Shown in pieces: positions 16,424-24,585 of a stretch of DNA of 64,000 nt. The position numbers and the translations under genes were made by a program. The notes below the pieces were generated by a model. The model was not told the DNA's origin. It made no database searches and saw nothing but the letters and a program-made list of their open reading frames with translations. The DNA is taken from NCBI GenBank assembly GCA_035536775.1, contig DATLNM010000008.1, positions 1 through 64,000 on the forward strand. The letters run 5' to 3'. The stretch's first letter is position 1. Every line of letters starts with the position of its first letter. Source of the DNA: DATLNM01 sp035536775. Its GTDB lineage: Bacteria > Actinomycetota > CADDZG01 > WHSQ01.

Positions 16424-18133
16424 TCAGGACCTGGCTCGAGGGGGTGGAACGCCAACAACCTCACTCCCAAGTAGGTCGTCGAGGACTTCGAGCAGCCTTC
16501 GGACCCTGATGGGCTTTGTCAGATACTGCTCGACCCCTAGAGACTCAAGCTCACCGCGTTGGCGTCGGGTGGCATCGGCCGTCAAGACGACCACCGGGAT
16601 GCGAGTGGTCCTGTCATCGGCCCGCAGATGCTCGAGCACCTCGACCCCGTCGACATCGGGCAGGTGGAGGTCCAGAAGGATCAGATCGGGGCGATGTTCC
16701 CGGGCCAGATCCAAACCGGCCCCACCGAGCATCGCCGAGATGAGGCGCGTTCCCGGTCGTAACTTGACGACCTCTTCGATGAGCTTGGCGTTGGCGACTA
16801 TGTCTTCTATGTAGAGGATCAGGGGTTTCGATGGATAAGTGCGGGGCGCGGTTACCGCATCGGGTTCAACGCGCTCCTCCCGCAGCGCCACAGGCTCGGT
16901 CAGTCGCAGGTCCACCCAGAATGTAGACCCTTCCCCCTCGGTGCTGGATAGCCCCATCACCGCGTCCATCGCCTCGGCAAGGACGCGCGAGAGAGCCAAC
17001 CCGAGGCCCGTCCCCTCGATACCTCGTTCGGCTGCATCCAGCCGCTCGAATGGAACGAAAAGGCGACCGATCGCTTCGGGTGAGATCCCGGAACCGGTAT
17101 CCACGATCGAGATCCTGACTCGCTTCTCGTCATGGGACTCGACTTGCAGCATCACCCGGCCGCCTGGCCGGTTGTACTTGATCGCGTTGGACAGCAGGTT
17201 GATGCAGATCTGCTTCAGACGCTGGGGATCGGCCCATACATAGAGATGCTCGGCCGGTGCGATGTCGGCGACGAGCTCGATATCGTTTGTTAGCGCAAGG
17301 GGGGCGACCAGCCCGATGCTGTCTTCGAGCACCGGGCCCAGCGCGACGGAAGCCATTGACATCGAGAGGTGACCCGTCTCGATCCGCGAGATATCTTGCA
17401 CCTCATCGATGAGGCACAACAAGTGGTCACCTGCATTCTCAACCGCGGCGACGTAGACCCGCTCGTCCTCGTCAAGATCGCGAAGCTCCAGTAGCTCGGC
17501 GAACCCCAGGATGGCCGTAAGTGGAGTTCGAAACTCGTGGCTTACTCGTGAAAGGAACTCATTCTTCGCGTTGTTGGCGGCCTCGAGCTTGACGTTCAGC
17601 TCACGCAGCTCCTGGGAGCGTGCAAAGACCTCGGATTCCATCTTCTCGCTGCGATCGCGCAGCTCCGACGTCATCTCTGCCTGCTCCACCCTTTCTTGTT
17701 GAAGCAGCACGTATTCCGTCACGTCTTCGACACGGTGGATGATGTACTCGAGGCCACCGTCGGGACCCCGCACGGGTGAATTCATAGGACTCCAATAGCG
17801 CTCTTCGAATCCCCCGCCTTCCACGTCCGGTCGCGGGATGTCGTACTTCTGAACGGCCATCGTGTCCCGCACAAGCTTGCTCCGGACGCGATCGAGCGAA
17901 GCCCGAAGGTTGCTCTCACCCGTGGCTTCACGATCCTCGGGATTGTCCGGGAATACCTCGAACAGACCCCGGCCCAAGATGTCATCTCGCCGGGTCATGG
18001 TCGCCTCGAGGTACGCGTCCGACGCAGCGACGATCTGGAGGCTCGGGTCGAGGACGAGGTAGAGGCCCGGAACGCCCTGGAATAGCCGCTCGAAATCTGG
18101 GGCACCCCCCGGCACCAAGGAGTGATCGGCCAT
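16424..18133 (-). CDS. Hybrid sensor histidine kinase (PAS, HisKA, HATPase, REC)
   Basis: 569 residues, no transmembrane helix, so cytoplasmic. A PAS domain (about 14-143) contains LYLVLDPSLQIVAASDAYL; a coiled coil (about 143-190) leads to HisKA with His199 in SRVSHEFRTPL; the HATPase domain has NLLSNAIKYN and VDTGSGISPEAIGRLFVPF. A C-terminal receiver (about 437-560) has LILYIED, phosphoacceptor Asp488 in LILLDLHLPD and the TKPI lysine. It should pass phosphate internally to its receiver. The gene is divergent from the response regulator at 18212, with 78 bases between. Confidence 0.92.
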   Translation of the reverse strand: MADHSLVPGGAPDFERLFQGVPGLYLVLDPSLQIVAASDAYLEATMTRRDDILGRGLFEVFPDNPEDREATGESNLRASLDRVRSKLVRDTMAVQKYDIPRPDVEGGGFEERYWSPMNSPVRGPDGGLEYIIHRVEDVTEYVLLQQERVEQAEMTSELRDRSEKMESEVFARSQELRELNVKLEAANNAKNEFLSRVSHEFRTPLTAILGFAELLELRDLDEDERVYVAAVENAGDHLLCLIDEVQDISRIETGHLSMSMASVALGPVLEDSIGLVAPLALTNDIELVADIAPAEHLYVWADPQRLKQICINLLSNAIKYNRPGGRVMLQVESHDEKRVRISIVDTGSGISPEAIGRLFVPFERLDAAERGIEGTGLGLALSRVLAEAMDAVMGLSSTEGEGSTFWVDLRLTEPVALREERVEPDAVTAPRTYPSKPLILYIEDIVANAKLIEEVVKLRPGTRLISAMLGGAGLDLAREHRPDLILLDLHLPDVDGVEVLEHLRADDRTTRIPVVVLTADATRRQRGELESLGVEQYLTKPIRVRRLLEVLDDLLGSEVVGVPPPRARS

Positions 18134-18211
18134 GGCGCGGAATGGTACTGCGGGCCCCCCGCTTTGCTGGCAAGCTGTTGCCGGCCACGCCGCAGAGAGG
18201 AAGGTCCGGCC

Positions 18212-18598
18212 CTGTCCGCTAAACCCACAGCGCTCGTAGTAGAGGACGACGGCGACGTGCAGCTGCTATGGCGCCTTGTGTTGGAGGGAGCCGGGATGCA
18301 GGTCTTCTCGGCCAAGACCGAGCGAGATGCCTTGGATCAAGCTGCGGCTCACCGGCCGGACGTGATCCTCCTCGACCTCAAACTGCAAGGCGGCTCGGGC
18401 TGGGACGTGCTGGATGCCTTGAACAAGGATCCCTCTTTGGCAGAAGTGCCGGTGATCGTGTTGACGGGCAGTGCCGATGCACCCTCGGATGAGCGGATGG
18501 GCCGGGCAACCTATCTGGCAAAGCCGGTCAAGAACAAGGATCTTCTCGAAGCAGTGCGCGCCGTGCAGGCATCAGGTGATGCTCCTGCAGAGCGATGA
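18212..18598 (+). CDS. Stand-alone response regulator receiver, probable CTG start
   Basis: From CTG 18212 this is a 128-residue single receiver domain: acidic pair in VVEDDGD (9-15), phosphoacceptor Asp55 in ILLDLKL, Thr85 in VLTGSAD and Lys104 in AKPVKN. There is no output domain, so it may act as a phosphorelay shuttle or by protein contact. The start is unusual: AGGAAGG sits seven bases ahead of CTG, while the only in-frame conventional codons upstream (GTG 18122, TTG 18164) have no such site, and 18122 runs into the divergent kinase gene. The natural partner is the hybrid kinase at 16424-18133. Confidence 0.85.
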   Translation: MSAKPTALVVEDDGDVQLLWRLVLEGAGMQVFSAKTERDALDQAAAHRPDVILLDLKLQGGSGWDVLDALNKDPSLAEVPVIVLTGSADAPSDERMGRATYLAKPVKNKDLLEAVRAVQASGDAPAER

Positions 18599-18612
18599 GG
18601 GGAGATCGGATC

Positions 18613-20574
18613 CTAATGACGATGGCGGATCGATGTCGAAAGGGACTCCACACACGTCGTGTTACCTACGATCTCCTCGGGCAATCGCGCCCTATAGAGT
18701 CCCCGCTTGTCCGGGAGAAGAGTACTGATCCTCTGGGATCCACTAGTGATCGCACTCCTCACAACCTGCCAGGTACCTGCCCGAAGTCGCTCGATAGACA
18801 CCGGCACGCCTTCGGCGCAGGCTGCCTCAGAACCTGGGTCGATCGAGACTTGCACGATCGCCCGCAGATGACGCCGGAGCTGGAGGGTCACGCCGCGCGT
18901 GACAACTTCTTCTGACGACTGTGTGGTGAAGTTCGCCCCTACCGCCTTGTCCGTGTCGAGGACGACCCGGCAGTCGCTGAGAGACATGCACGCGCCTGTC
19001 CAGCCGGCGAACCTGGACCCTTGATCGGATGACACCGACAAGAGGACACTGGTGTGCCTCGGGAACGACGACGAACACGTGCCCGGGCAGTAGATCCCCT
19101 CGGGGGAGCTTGTGACAATCCCGGATCCTGTGCCGGTGATCGATACCGCAAGCTCCCGGGTCTCGCCTGTGGTGGATGTCGCACCGAAGGTCGCAGTGAC
19201 CACACGATCCTCTGAAAGGGACACCTGACACGGACCCGTCCCCGTGCATGCCCCTGACCAACCAGTGAAGCTGGAGCCGCTCGTGGGCAACGCGGAAAGG
19301 GTGACGGGGGTCCCTGGCGCGTATGGCTCTGAGCAATCGGTCCCGCAAGAGATCCCGGGAGGGTCGCTCGTGACGGTTCCTCCTCCGGACCCCGCTCGCG
19401 CAACCGTGAGTGTGCGAGTGGATGCAGCCGGACCGATGGTGACCGTGAACTCCCCGTTAGTCCCTTCACGATCAACCACGACCTGCACACCAGCCGCCCG
19501 ATCTGTGAAGGTTTCACCCACTGTCCAGATCGCCCCCGCATCGTTGGGATCGTTATTGCGATCTGGGTCGACGACCAGAGCGAGTGAGGCTCCCGTCCGG
19601 GCCATGTCGATCTCGTGGATCAGGACACCATCACTCGGCACCGACGAGTCGTAGCCGATGCGTCGTTTCGCTTCCACCGTGTAGTAGCGGGTCGAGGAAC
19701 CCGGGACGGGCACTACCGCCCAGAGGTAGCCAGACGACGGCATCGAGCCTGCCGATGGATGGAGAACGATGCTGTTCGAGCCGGATCCTGCGTAGCGGAA
19801 GGTTCGCTCCGCGGGAAGCCATCCGGGCCGTTCTTTGCTCCACGCGATCGGATGTGTGGGGATCCCTTCGGACCCGAAGGCGCTGCAACCCCCGCTCATG
19901 ACGTCCCAATCCGAGTCGTAGACGGCACCATATGGGCCCGATGAGTGGGCCATGATGAACATGTGGCCCATCTCATGTGCCACCGTGCACATGTTGGGGT
20001 TCCAGCCGAACGTTCCCGAATAATGCTTAGAGGGCCCGCCGTCCAGCGCATACTCCGCCGGCAGCGCAGTCCCACCGAAGGGGACTCCCGCGGGTTGATC
20101 GATGTTCACGATGTAGTTGATCCCATCGAAGGAGGGGAAGAACACATCGGGATCCGCAGCCGCAACACAGTCACGACCGAAATGCCAGCGATCGAAGTTC
20201 CCGCTCGCATCGAAGTAAGCGGAAAGTGGGTCCGGGAGGTTGTACCAGCCGGCGACCTGGCTCGTGATCCCGAACTGTCCAAAGGATGCCTCGCGCCAGT
20301 AATGGTCCATACCGGGGTACGTCGACCCCATCATCGCCTCGTACCGCTCACGGGGATGCGGCGTGGTCCCGGTCGAATCCGCGAACCGGCACAGCAGGGT
20401 TGCCCAGGCTTCGGTTCCCGTCAAAGCCGGTTGGCGCTGATCGGGTGCGCTCGAGGCTGTCGCCGCGGGGGCCAGCAGCGCAACGACGATGATGGCCACC
20501 ACGCTCCGGCGGGCCCCCCGAAGGCCGTGCTTCAACGGTCTGCGCCCGCCTCGTCGGATGTCATGGGGGAGCAC
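18613..20574 (-). CDS. Secreted metzincin-like metalloprotease with two InlB_B-type repeats
   Basis: 653 residues from GTG 20574. The basic N-terminus and hydrophobic stretch (about 24-42) form a signal peptide. The zinc site is HEMGHMFIMAH (200-210), an HExxHxxxxxH pattern, and Met226 in SDWDVMSGG looks like the metzincin Met-turn; M6/M11-like secreted peptidases are the closest type. Two divergent InlB B-repeat-like units follow (about 388-464 and 474-550), each with a GT/GIVTS start, a Cys-rich loop and FTGWSGAC or FAGWTGAC. These repeats are common in surface proteins. The domain order suggests an exported enzyme that binds cell surface or polymer. Confidence 0.88.
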   Translation of the reverse strand: MLPHDIRRGGRRPLKHGLRGARRSVVAIIVVALLAPAATASSAPDQRQPALTGTEAWATLLCRFADSTGTTPHPRERYEAMMGSTYPGMDHYWREASFGQFGITSQVAGWYNLPDPLSAYFDASGNFDRWHFGRDCVAAADPDVFFPSFDGINYIVNIDQPAGVPFGGTALPAEYALDGGPSKHYSGTFGWNPNMCTVAHEMGHMFIMAHSSGPYGAVYDSDWDVMSGGCSAFGSEGIPTHPIAWSKERPGWLPAERTFRYAGSGSNSIVLHPSAGSMPSSGYLWAVVPVPGSSTRYYTVEAKRRIGYDSSVPSDGVLIHEIDMARTGASLALVVDPDRNNDPNDAGAIWTVGETFTDRAAGVQVVVDREGTNGEFTVTIGPAASTRTLTVARAGSGGGTVTSDPPGISCGTDCSEPYAPGTPVTLSALPTSGSSFTGWSGACTGTGPCQVSLSEDRVVTATFGATSTTGETRELAVSITGTGSGIVTSSPEGIYCPGTCSSSFPRHTSVLLSVSSDQGSRFAGWTGACMSLSDCRVVLDTDKAVGANFTTQSSEEVVTRGVTLQLRRHLRAIVQVSIDPGSEAACAEGVPVSIERLRAGTWQVVRSAITSGSQRISTLLPDKRGLYRARLPEEIVGNTTCVESLSTSIRHRH

Positions 20575-20585
20575 TCTAACCAGAG

Positions 20586-21371
20586 CTAGAGGAGGCGTAT
20601 CTCGTAGATATGACTCCAGTTCTTGCCGGTCACAAAGAGGCGATCAGCATCGGGTAGATAGGCGATCCCGTTGGTGACATCGGGATCGCCTTGGGCCTGT
20701 TCCATCGCGTGGAGCTCGCTGAGATCGATGCGGTCGAGCACATTCCCGGTCGCGGGATCGATGCGAACGATGTAATCCGTCTGCCAGACGTTGGCAAAGA
20801 TCTGCCCGTTCACCCATTCGAGCTCGTTCAGGCGCTCCACCGGCGCGCCGTCCTCGGTGACTTCGATACGGCGCTTGAACCGGAACGTCTCGGGATCGCG
20901 GAACACGATCCGGTTGGTTCCATTGCTCATGATGAGGCGCCCGTTCGCGTCCGCCAGTCCCCAACCTTCGCCCTTGTAGTTGAAGCGACGGAGCACTTTG
21001 AAATTGCGGCGGTCGTACAGGAACGCGACTTCCGACTGCCATGTGATCTGCCATATCCGGCGACCGATCGCGGTGATGCCTTCACCGAAGTACTCCTCGG
21101 CGAGGTCGCGTTTCATGAGGACCTCGCCGGTCTCTAGATCGACCTTCCGCAATGAGGAGGCTCCGTTCAGCCCCGTCCCTTCGTAGAGCTGGCCGCGCGC
21201 GAACGCGAGCCCCTGGGTGAACGCTTCCGGGTCGTGAGGATAGGTGGCGACGATCTCGTATTCGGGAGTCTGCAGGTCGGATGCACCGGAGGAAGCACCC
21301 GGCGCGGGCGTCTCCGGCGCGAGACCAGCGAGCACCGCCATCAGAACCGCCAGTGCACGGATCGGTCTCAC
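20586..21371 (-). CDS. Glutaminyl-peptide cyclotransferase (glutamine cyclotransferase family)
   Basis: 261 residues from GTG 21371, which overlaps the holB stop as GTGA and gives a clean signal peptide. The sequence has plant/bacterial-type QC propeller motifs: YPHDPEAFTQGLAF, GQLYEGTGLNGASSLRKVDL and LNELEWVNGQIFANVW. Enzymes of this family cyclise N-terminal glutamine of exported proteins to pyroglutamate. It is exported or lipid-face located and translationally coupled to holB, an unusual partner; operon position may just reflect convenience. Confidence 0.9.
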   Translation of the reverse strand: MRPIRALAVLMAVLAGLAPETPAPGASSGASDLQTPEYEIVATYPHDPEAFTQGLAFARGQLYEGTGLNGASSLRKVDLETGEVLMKRDLAEEYFGEGITAIGRRIWQITWQSEVAFLYDRRNFKVLRRFNYKGEGWGLADANGRLIMSNGTNRIVFRDPETFRFKRRIEVTEDGAPVERLNELEWVNGQIFANVWQTDYIVRIDPATGNVLDRIDLSELHAMEQAQGDPDVTNGIAYLPDADRLFVTGKNWSHIYEIRLL

Positions 21372-22486
21372 GCGGCCGGCACCGCGGTCAGGAAGACCGA
21401 CTCCAACGTCAGCAAAGGGTTCGCGTTGGCGCTCAGCGCCGCCTGAGCCTGTGAGCATCGGGCCATCACTTCCACGATCCACCGGTCGTCTACGCGGCGG
21501 GCCGCCCAGTCCTCGAGCTCGCTCATCATCAGGAGATTAACAACTGTCTCGGCGGCCCCTCGTCGCAGCGCGAGCGCGTCGCGATAGAACGAGGCGAACG
21601 CGTCGAGAGCTTCTAGATAGAGCTCTTCTTCTGCCCGCCGCAGTTCCCGCTTGAAGCGGGCCGCAAGCGCGGTGCGCATCGCAGCGGTCCCACGGCCTTC
21701 GCCGGCGGCCTCGACGAGGCGCGTCATCTCGTCCTTCTGAGCGGCCTCTCTGCCCTTGACCGCGAGCTTGATGTCGTCGATCACTTCGACGGCGCGTTCG
21801 AGCGCATCCGCCGACCCGGTCAGGCGCAGACCGAGCGCAGCCCAGCGACGGCGCCGCTCGCTCAGGTCAGGGTCGAGTGCGAGGGCCCGCGCTCGCAGAT
21901 AGCTTCCACCCGACATCCGCGCGGCGGCCAGCGCCAGCCCGTCCTCGACGCCCTCGTCGACCAGCAGCGCGGTGATCCTCCTCTCGGGGACCGCCTCGAA
22001 GCGGATCGTTCGGGCGCGGGAGCGGACGGTCTCCAGCAGTTCGTCCTCACGCGTCGACAACAGGATGAACGTGGTGTCGGACGGAGGTTCCTCCAACGTC
22101 TTGAGAAGCGCGTTCTGTGCGGAGATATTCATCCGGTCGGCGTCCTCGATGATGAACACCTTTACCGCCGCCTCGAAAGGTGAACGAGCAGCTTGTTGGA
22201 TCACCCCCTCACGTACGGTCTCGACACGGATGAACGCTCCCTCCGGTGCGATGTGGTGAACATCGGGATGCGTTCCGCGTGCGACGCGCGCGCATGTCTG
22301 GCACTCCCCGCATCCCTGCAAGGGCTTCGCCCGGCACGTAAGGGCGGCGGCGATCGCCACGGCTGCGACCCGCTTCCCGGCCCCTTCGGGTCCTAGGAAC
22401 AGCAGCGCGTGGCTGAGCTCGTCGTGTTCGAGGGCCTTGCCGAGCATCGAGGCGGCACGCGAGCCGACGTCATCCCAAATGCTCAT
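21368..22486 (-). CDS. holB: DNA polymerase III delta' subunit
   Basis: 372 residues from ATG 22486, which overlaps the tmk stop as ATGA. The AAA+ clamp-loader fold is visible: Walker A-like GPEGAGKR, a zinc module CRAKPLQGCGECQTCARV, IIEDADRMNISAQNALLKTLEEPP (Walker B/sensor region) and the C-terminal helical collar domain. Delta' is the stator of the clamp loader that places the beta sliding clamp on DNA. The tmk-holB order is the usual one in Gram-positive bacteria. Confidence 0.94.
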   Translation of the reverse strand: MSIWDDVGSRAASMLGKALEHDELSHALLFLGPEGAGKRVAAVAIAAALTCRAKPLQGCGECQTCARVARGTHPDVHHIAPEGAFIRVETVREGVIQQAARSPFEAAVKVFIIEDADRMNISAQNALLKTLEEPPSDTTFILLSTREDELLETVRSRARTIRFEAVPERRITALLVDEGVEDGLALAAARMSGGSYLRARALALDPDLSERRRRWAALGLRLTGSADALERAVEVIDDIKLAVKGREAAQKDEMTRLVEAAGEGRGTAAMRTALAARFKRELRRAEEELYLEALDAFASFYRDALALRRGAAETVVNLLMMSELEDWAARRVDDRWIVEVMARCSQAQAALSANANPLLTLESVFLTAVPAA

Positions 22487-24522
22487 CGCGGCAGCGGCCC
22501 GCCCGTCGGGGACGCGGGGAGATCGCCGTCGAACGGTGGGCTCCCTTCGGTACGTTCTAGGAACAAGGTGGTTATCGCGCGATGTATCTCCTCGGTGGTT
22601 CCGGAGGCATCGACGATCGCCAGGCGCTCGGGATAGCGGCGGGCAAGCTCGTGATAGGCGCCGCGCACAGCTCTGTGGAAAGTGATCGACTCGAGCTCCA
22701 TGCGATCGGGGTCTCCCCCGGCGCGTTCGATCCCTACCTCGGGATCGAGGTCGAGGAAGAACACGAGATGGGGGAGAAGGCCGTCCGTTGCCCACGCGCT
22801 CACCTCGAAGATGTCGTCCACTCCGAGGCCACGCGCCAATCCTTGATACGCGAGCGATGAGTCCACCGAACGATCCGAGATAACGACCTTGCCTTCCTCG
22901 AGGGCAGGACGGACCACCTCACGGAAGTGCTGAGCCCGGTCGGCCGCATAGAGCAGAGCCTCGGCGCGTGCATCGAGGGCCGCGGAGCTTCGATCCAGGA
23001 GGATGTCGCGGATCCGTTCCCCGATCGGGGTACCTCCCGGCTCTCTAGTTTGCACGACTCCCATCCCCCGGGCTTCGAGCCAGCGCGCGAAGGCCTCGAC
23101 CTGTGTGCTCTTTCCGGCCCCTTCACCACCCTCGAACGCGACCATGTAACCGGGACCCGTGGCCGCCGCCTCCCGTTCGAGCGCGGCTGAGCCACGCGCG
23201 CGGATCGCTTTCATCGACAGCCGGCCACCTCCCATCACCACCAATCCCGCGAGCCACAGCGTGATCCTGCTTCCAGGTAGTGCGAGGGTCGCACCTCCGA
23301 TGGCGACGCGGTGGTCCCCGATAGCACCTGCAACCAGGGGGAAGATCCCGAGACCAAGCAAGGTCCCGATACGGATCAGGGTATAGGCGGCACTGAACGT
23401 CCGCCCCCTGAGGTCGTCGCGGGTCGTCTCCTGCATGAGTGAGTAGGCGGTCGAATAAGCGACTCCCCCAAAGAAGCCGAGTGCGCTCGCAACGGGGATC
23501 GCGGCATCGAGGCTTCCCATGCTGGCGAGACCGATCAACGCAGCGCCCAGGAGGAACAGCGACGACGTGAACAGCACGTCCTTCTGGATCTTCTTGGCGA
23601 GAGCTCCCGAAGCGAGCAACCCCGCGATCATCCCGGTGCCCAAGAAGCCGATCAGGAAGGCGAACCCTGCCTCCCCGCCACCCAGGATCTTGTCCACGAA
23701 CTCGACACCAAGTGAGAACACACCGCCGGCAGCCGTAAATGTGAACGCGATCCCCAACAGCCAGGGCCGGACCTGTTTGTGTTCGCCGACGAACCGGAGC
23801 CCTTCGACGAGATCACGTTTCACCGCGCCGAGGTCGAACGACTCCGATCTGCGCTGCGAGGAAGGTATGGAGAGTCCCGAAATCATGATGCCGGAGAACA
23901 GAAAGGTGAGGGAGTCGATCCACAAGGCGAGAGCTTCGTTGTTGCCTTGGAGGCCCTCCATGACGGTGACGTGATCGCCGAGCCAACCTCCAAGGGATGT
24001 CAGCGACGCGAACAGCACCGACGCTATGGGCCACGGACCGTAGATCGCGATCAGCGACAGGGAGTTCGCATGCGTCAGGTGCTTCTGAGGCACGAAGTGC
24101 GGAAGCGATGCATCCTTTGCTGGCCCCCAGATAAGAGTGAGGCTTTCCAGCAGCGCGCTCGCGAGCAGCAGGTAGATGAGGTTCGGCACGAACGGCAGCG
24201 AGAAGATGATGAGCGCTCGTACGACGTCGGCGATCACCATCGTCTTGCGGCGGTCCCAGCGATCCGCGAGCACGCCGCCGAGAGGACCCACCAGGAATCC
24301 GGGCAAGACTCGAGCGGTCATAACCGCCCCAACGGCGGTAGTTCCACCGAGCCTCTGCGCGAAGACTGCGATCGCGATGACGCCTATCCAGTCTCCGAGA
24401 CTCGACACTGACTGCGCGAGGAAGAAGCGCAAGAAGTTCGGGCTTCGGAGAAGGGTTAGATAGGAGACCTCCTCGTCGGGCGGTTGGACCGCCTGCAGAT
24501 GCGGAGCCTGAGGACGCTGGAT
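22483..24522 (-). CDS. tmk: Fused MFS transporter-like protein and thymidylate kinase
   Basis: About 679 residues. The N-terminal 440 are a major facilitator-like membrane domain (LAQSVSSLGDWIGVIAIAV, GPLGGVLADRWDRRKTM). The C-terminal 220, from ATG 23145, are a complete dTMP kinase: P-loop EGGEGAGKST, DRS motif ISDRSVDSSLAYQG and a LID region. It phosphorylates dTMP to dTDP. This fusion is known in Actinomycetota. The MFS N-terminus (YLTLLRSPNFLRFFLAQ) extends beyond the first conventional codon, TTG 24432, which has no ribosome site; upstream the only well-placed candidate is ATC 24522 with GGAGG eight bases ahead. The start is therefore uncertain. Confidence 0.9.
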   Translation of the reverse strand: MQRPQAPHLQAVQPPDEEVSYLTLLRSPNFLRFFLAQSVSSLGDWIGVIAIAVFAQRLGGTTAVGAVMTARVLPGFLVGPLGGVLADRWDRRKTMVIADVVRALIIFSLPFVPNLIYLLLASALLESLTLIWGPAKDASLPHFVPQKHLTHANSLSLIAIYGPWPIASVLFASLTSLGGWLGDHVTVMEGLQGNNEALALWIDSLTFLFSGIMISGLSIPSSQRRSESFDLGAVKRDLVEGLRFVGEHKQVRPWLLGIAFTFTAAGGVFSLGVEFVDKILGGGEAGFAFLIGFLGTGMIAGLLASGALAKKIQKDVLFTSSLFLLGAALIGLASMGSLDAAIPVASALGFFGGVAYSTAYSLMQETTRDDLRGRTFSAAYTLIRIGTLLGLGIFPLVAGAIGDHRVAIGGATLALPGSRITLWLAGLVVMGGGRLSMKAIRARGSAALEREAAATGPGYMVAFEGGEGAGKSTQVEAFARWLEARGMGVVQTREPGGTPIGERIRDILLDRSSAALDARAEALLYAADRAQHFREVVRPALEEGKVVISDRSVDSSLAYQGLARGLGVDDIFEVSAWATDGLLPHLVFFLDLDPEVGIERAGGDPDRMELESITFHRAVRGAYHELARRYPERLAIVDASGTTEEIHRAITTLFLERTEGSPPFDGDLPASPTGGPLPR

Positions 24523-24585
24523 GTCAGATCCCTCCGAGCCGAAAACCCATCGAGCGCCATCCTAGATACAGAGTGGCATAACGCG

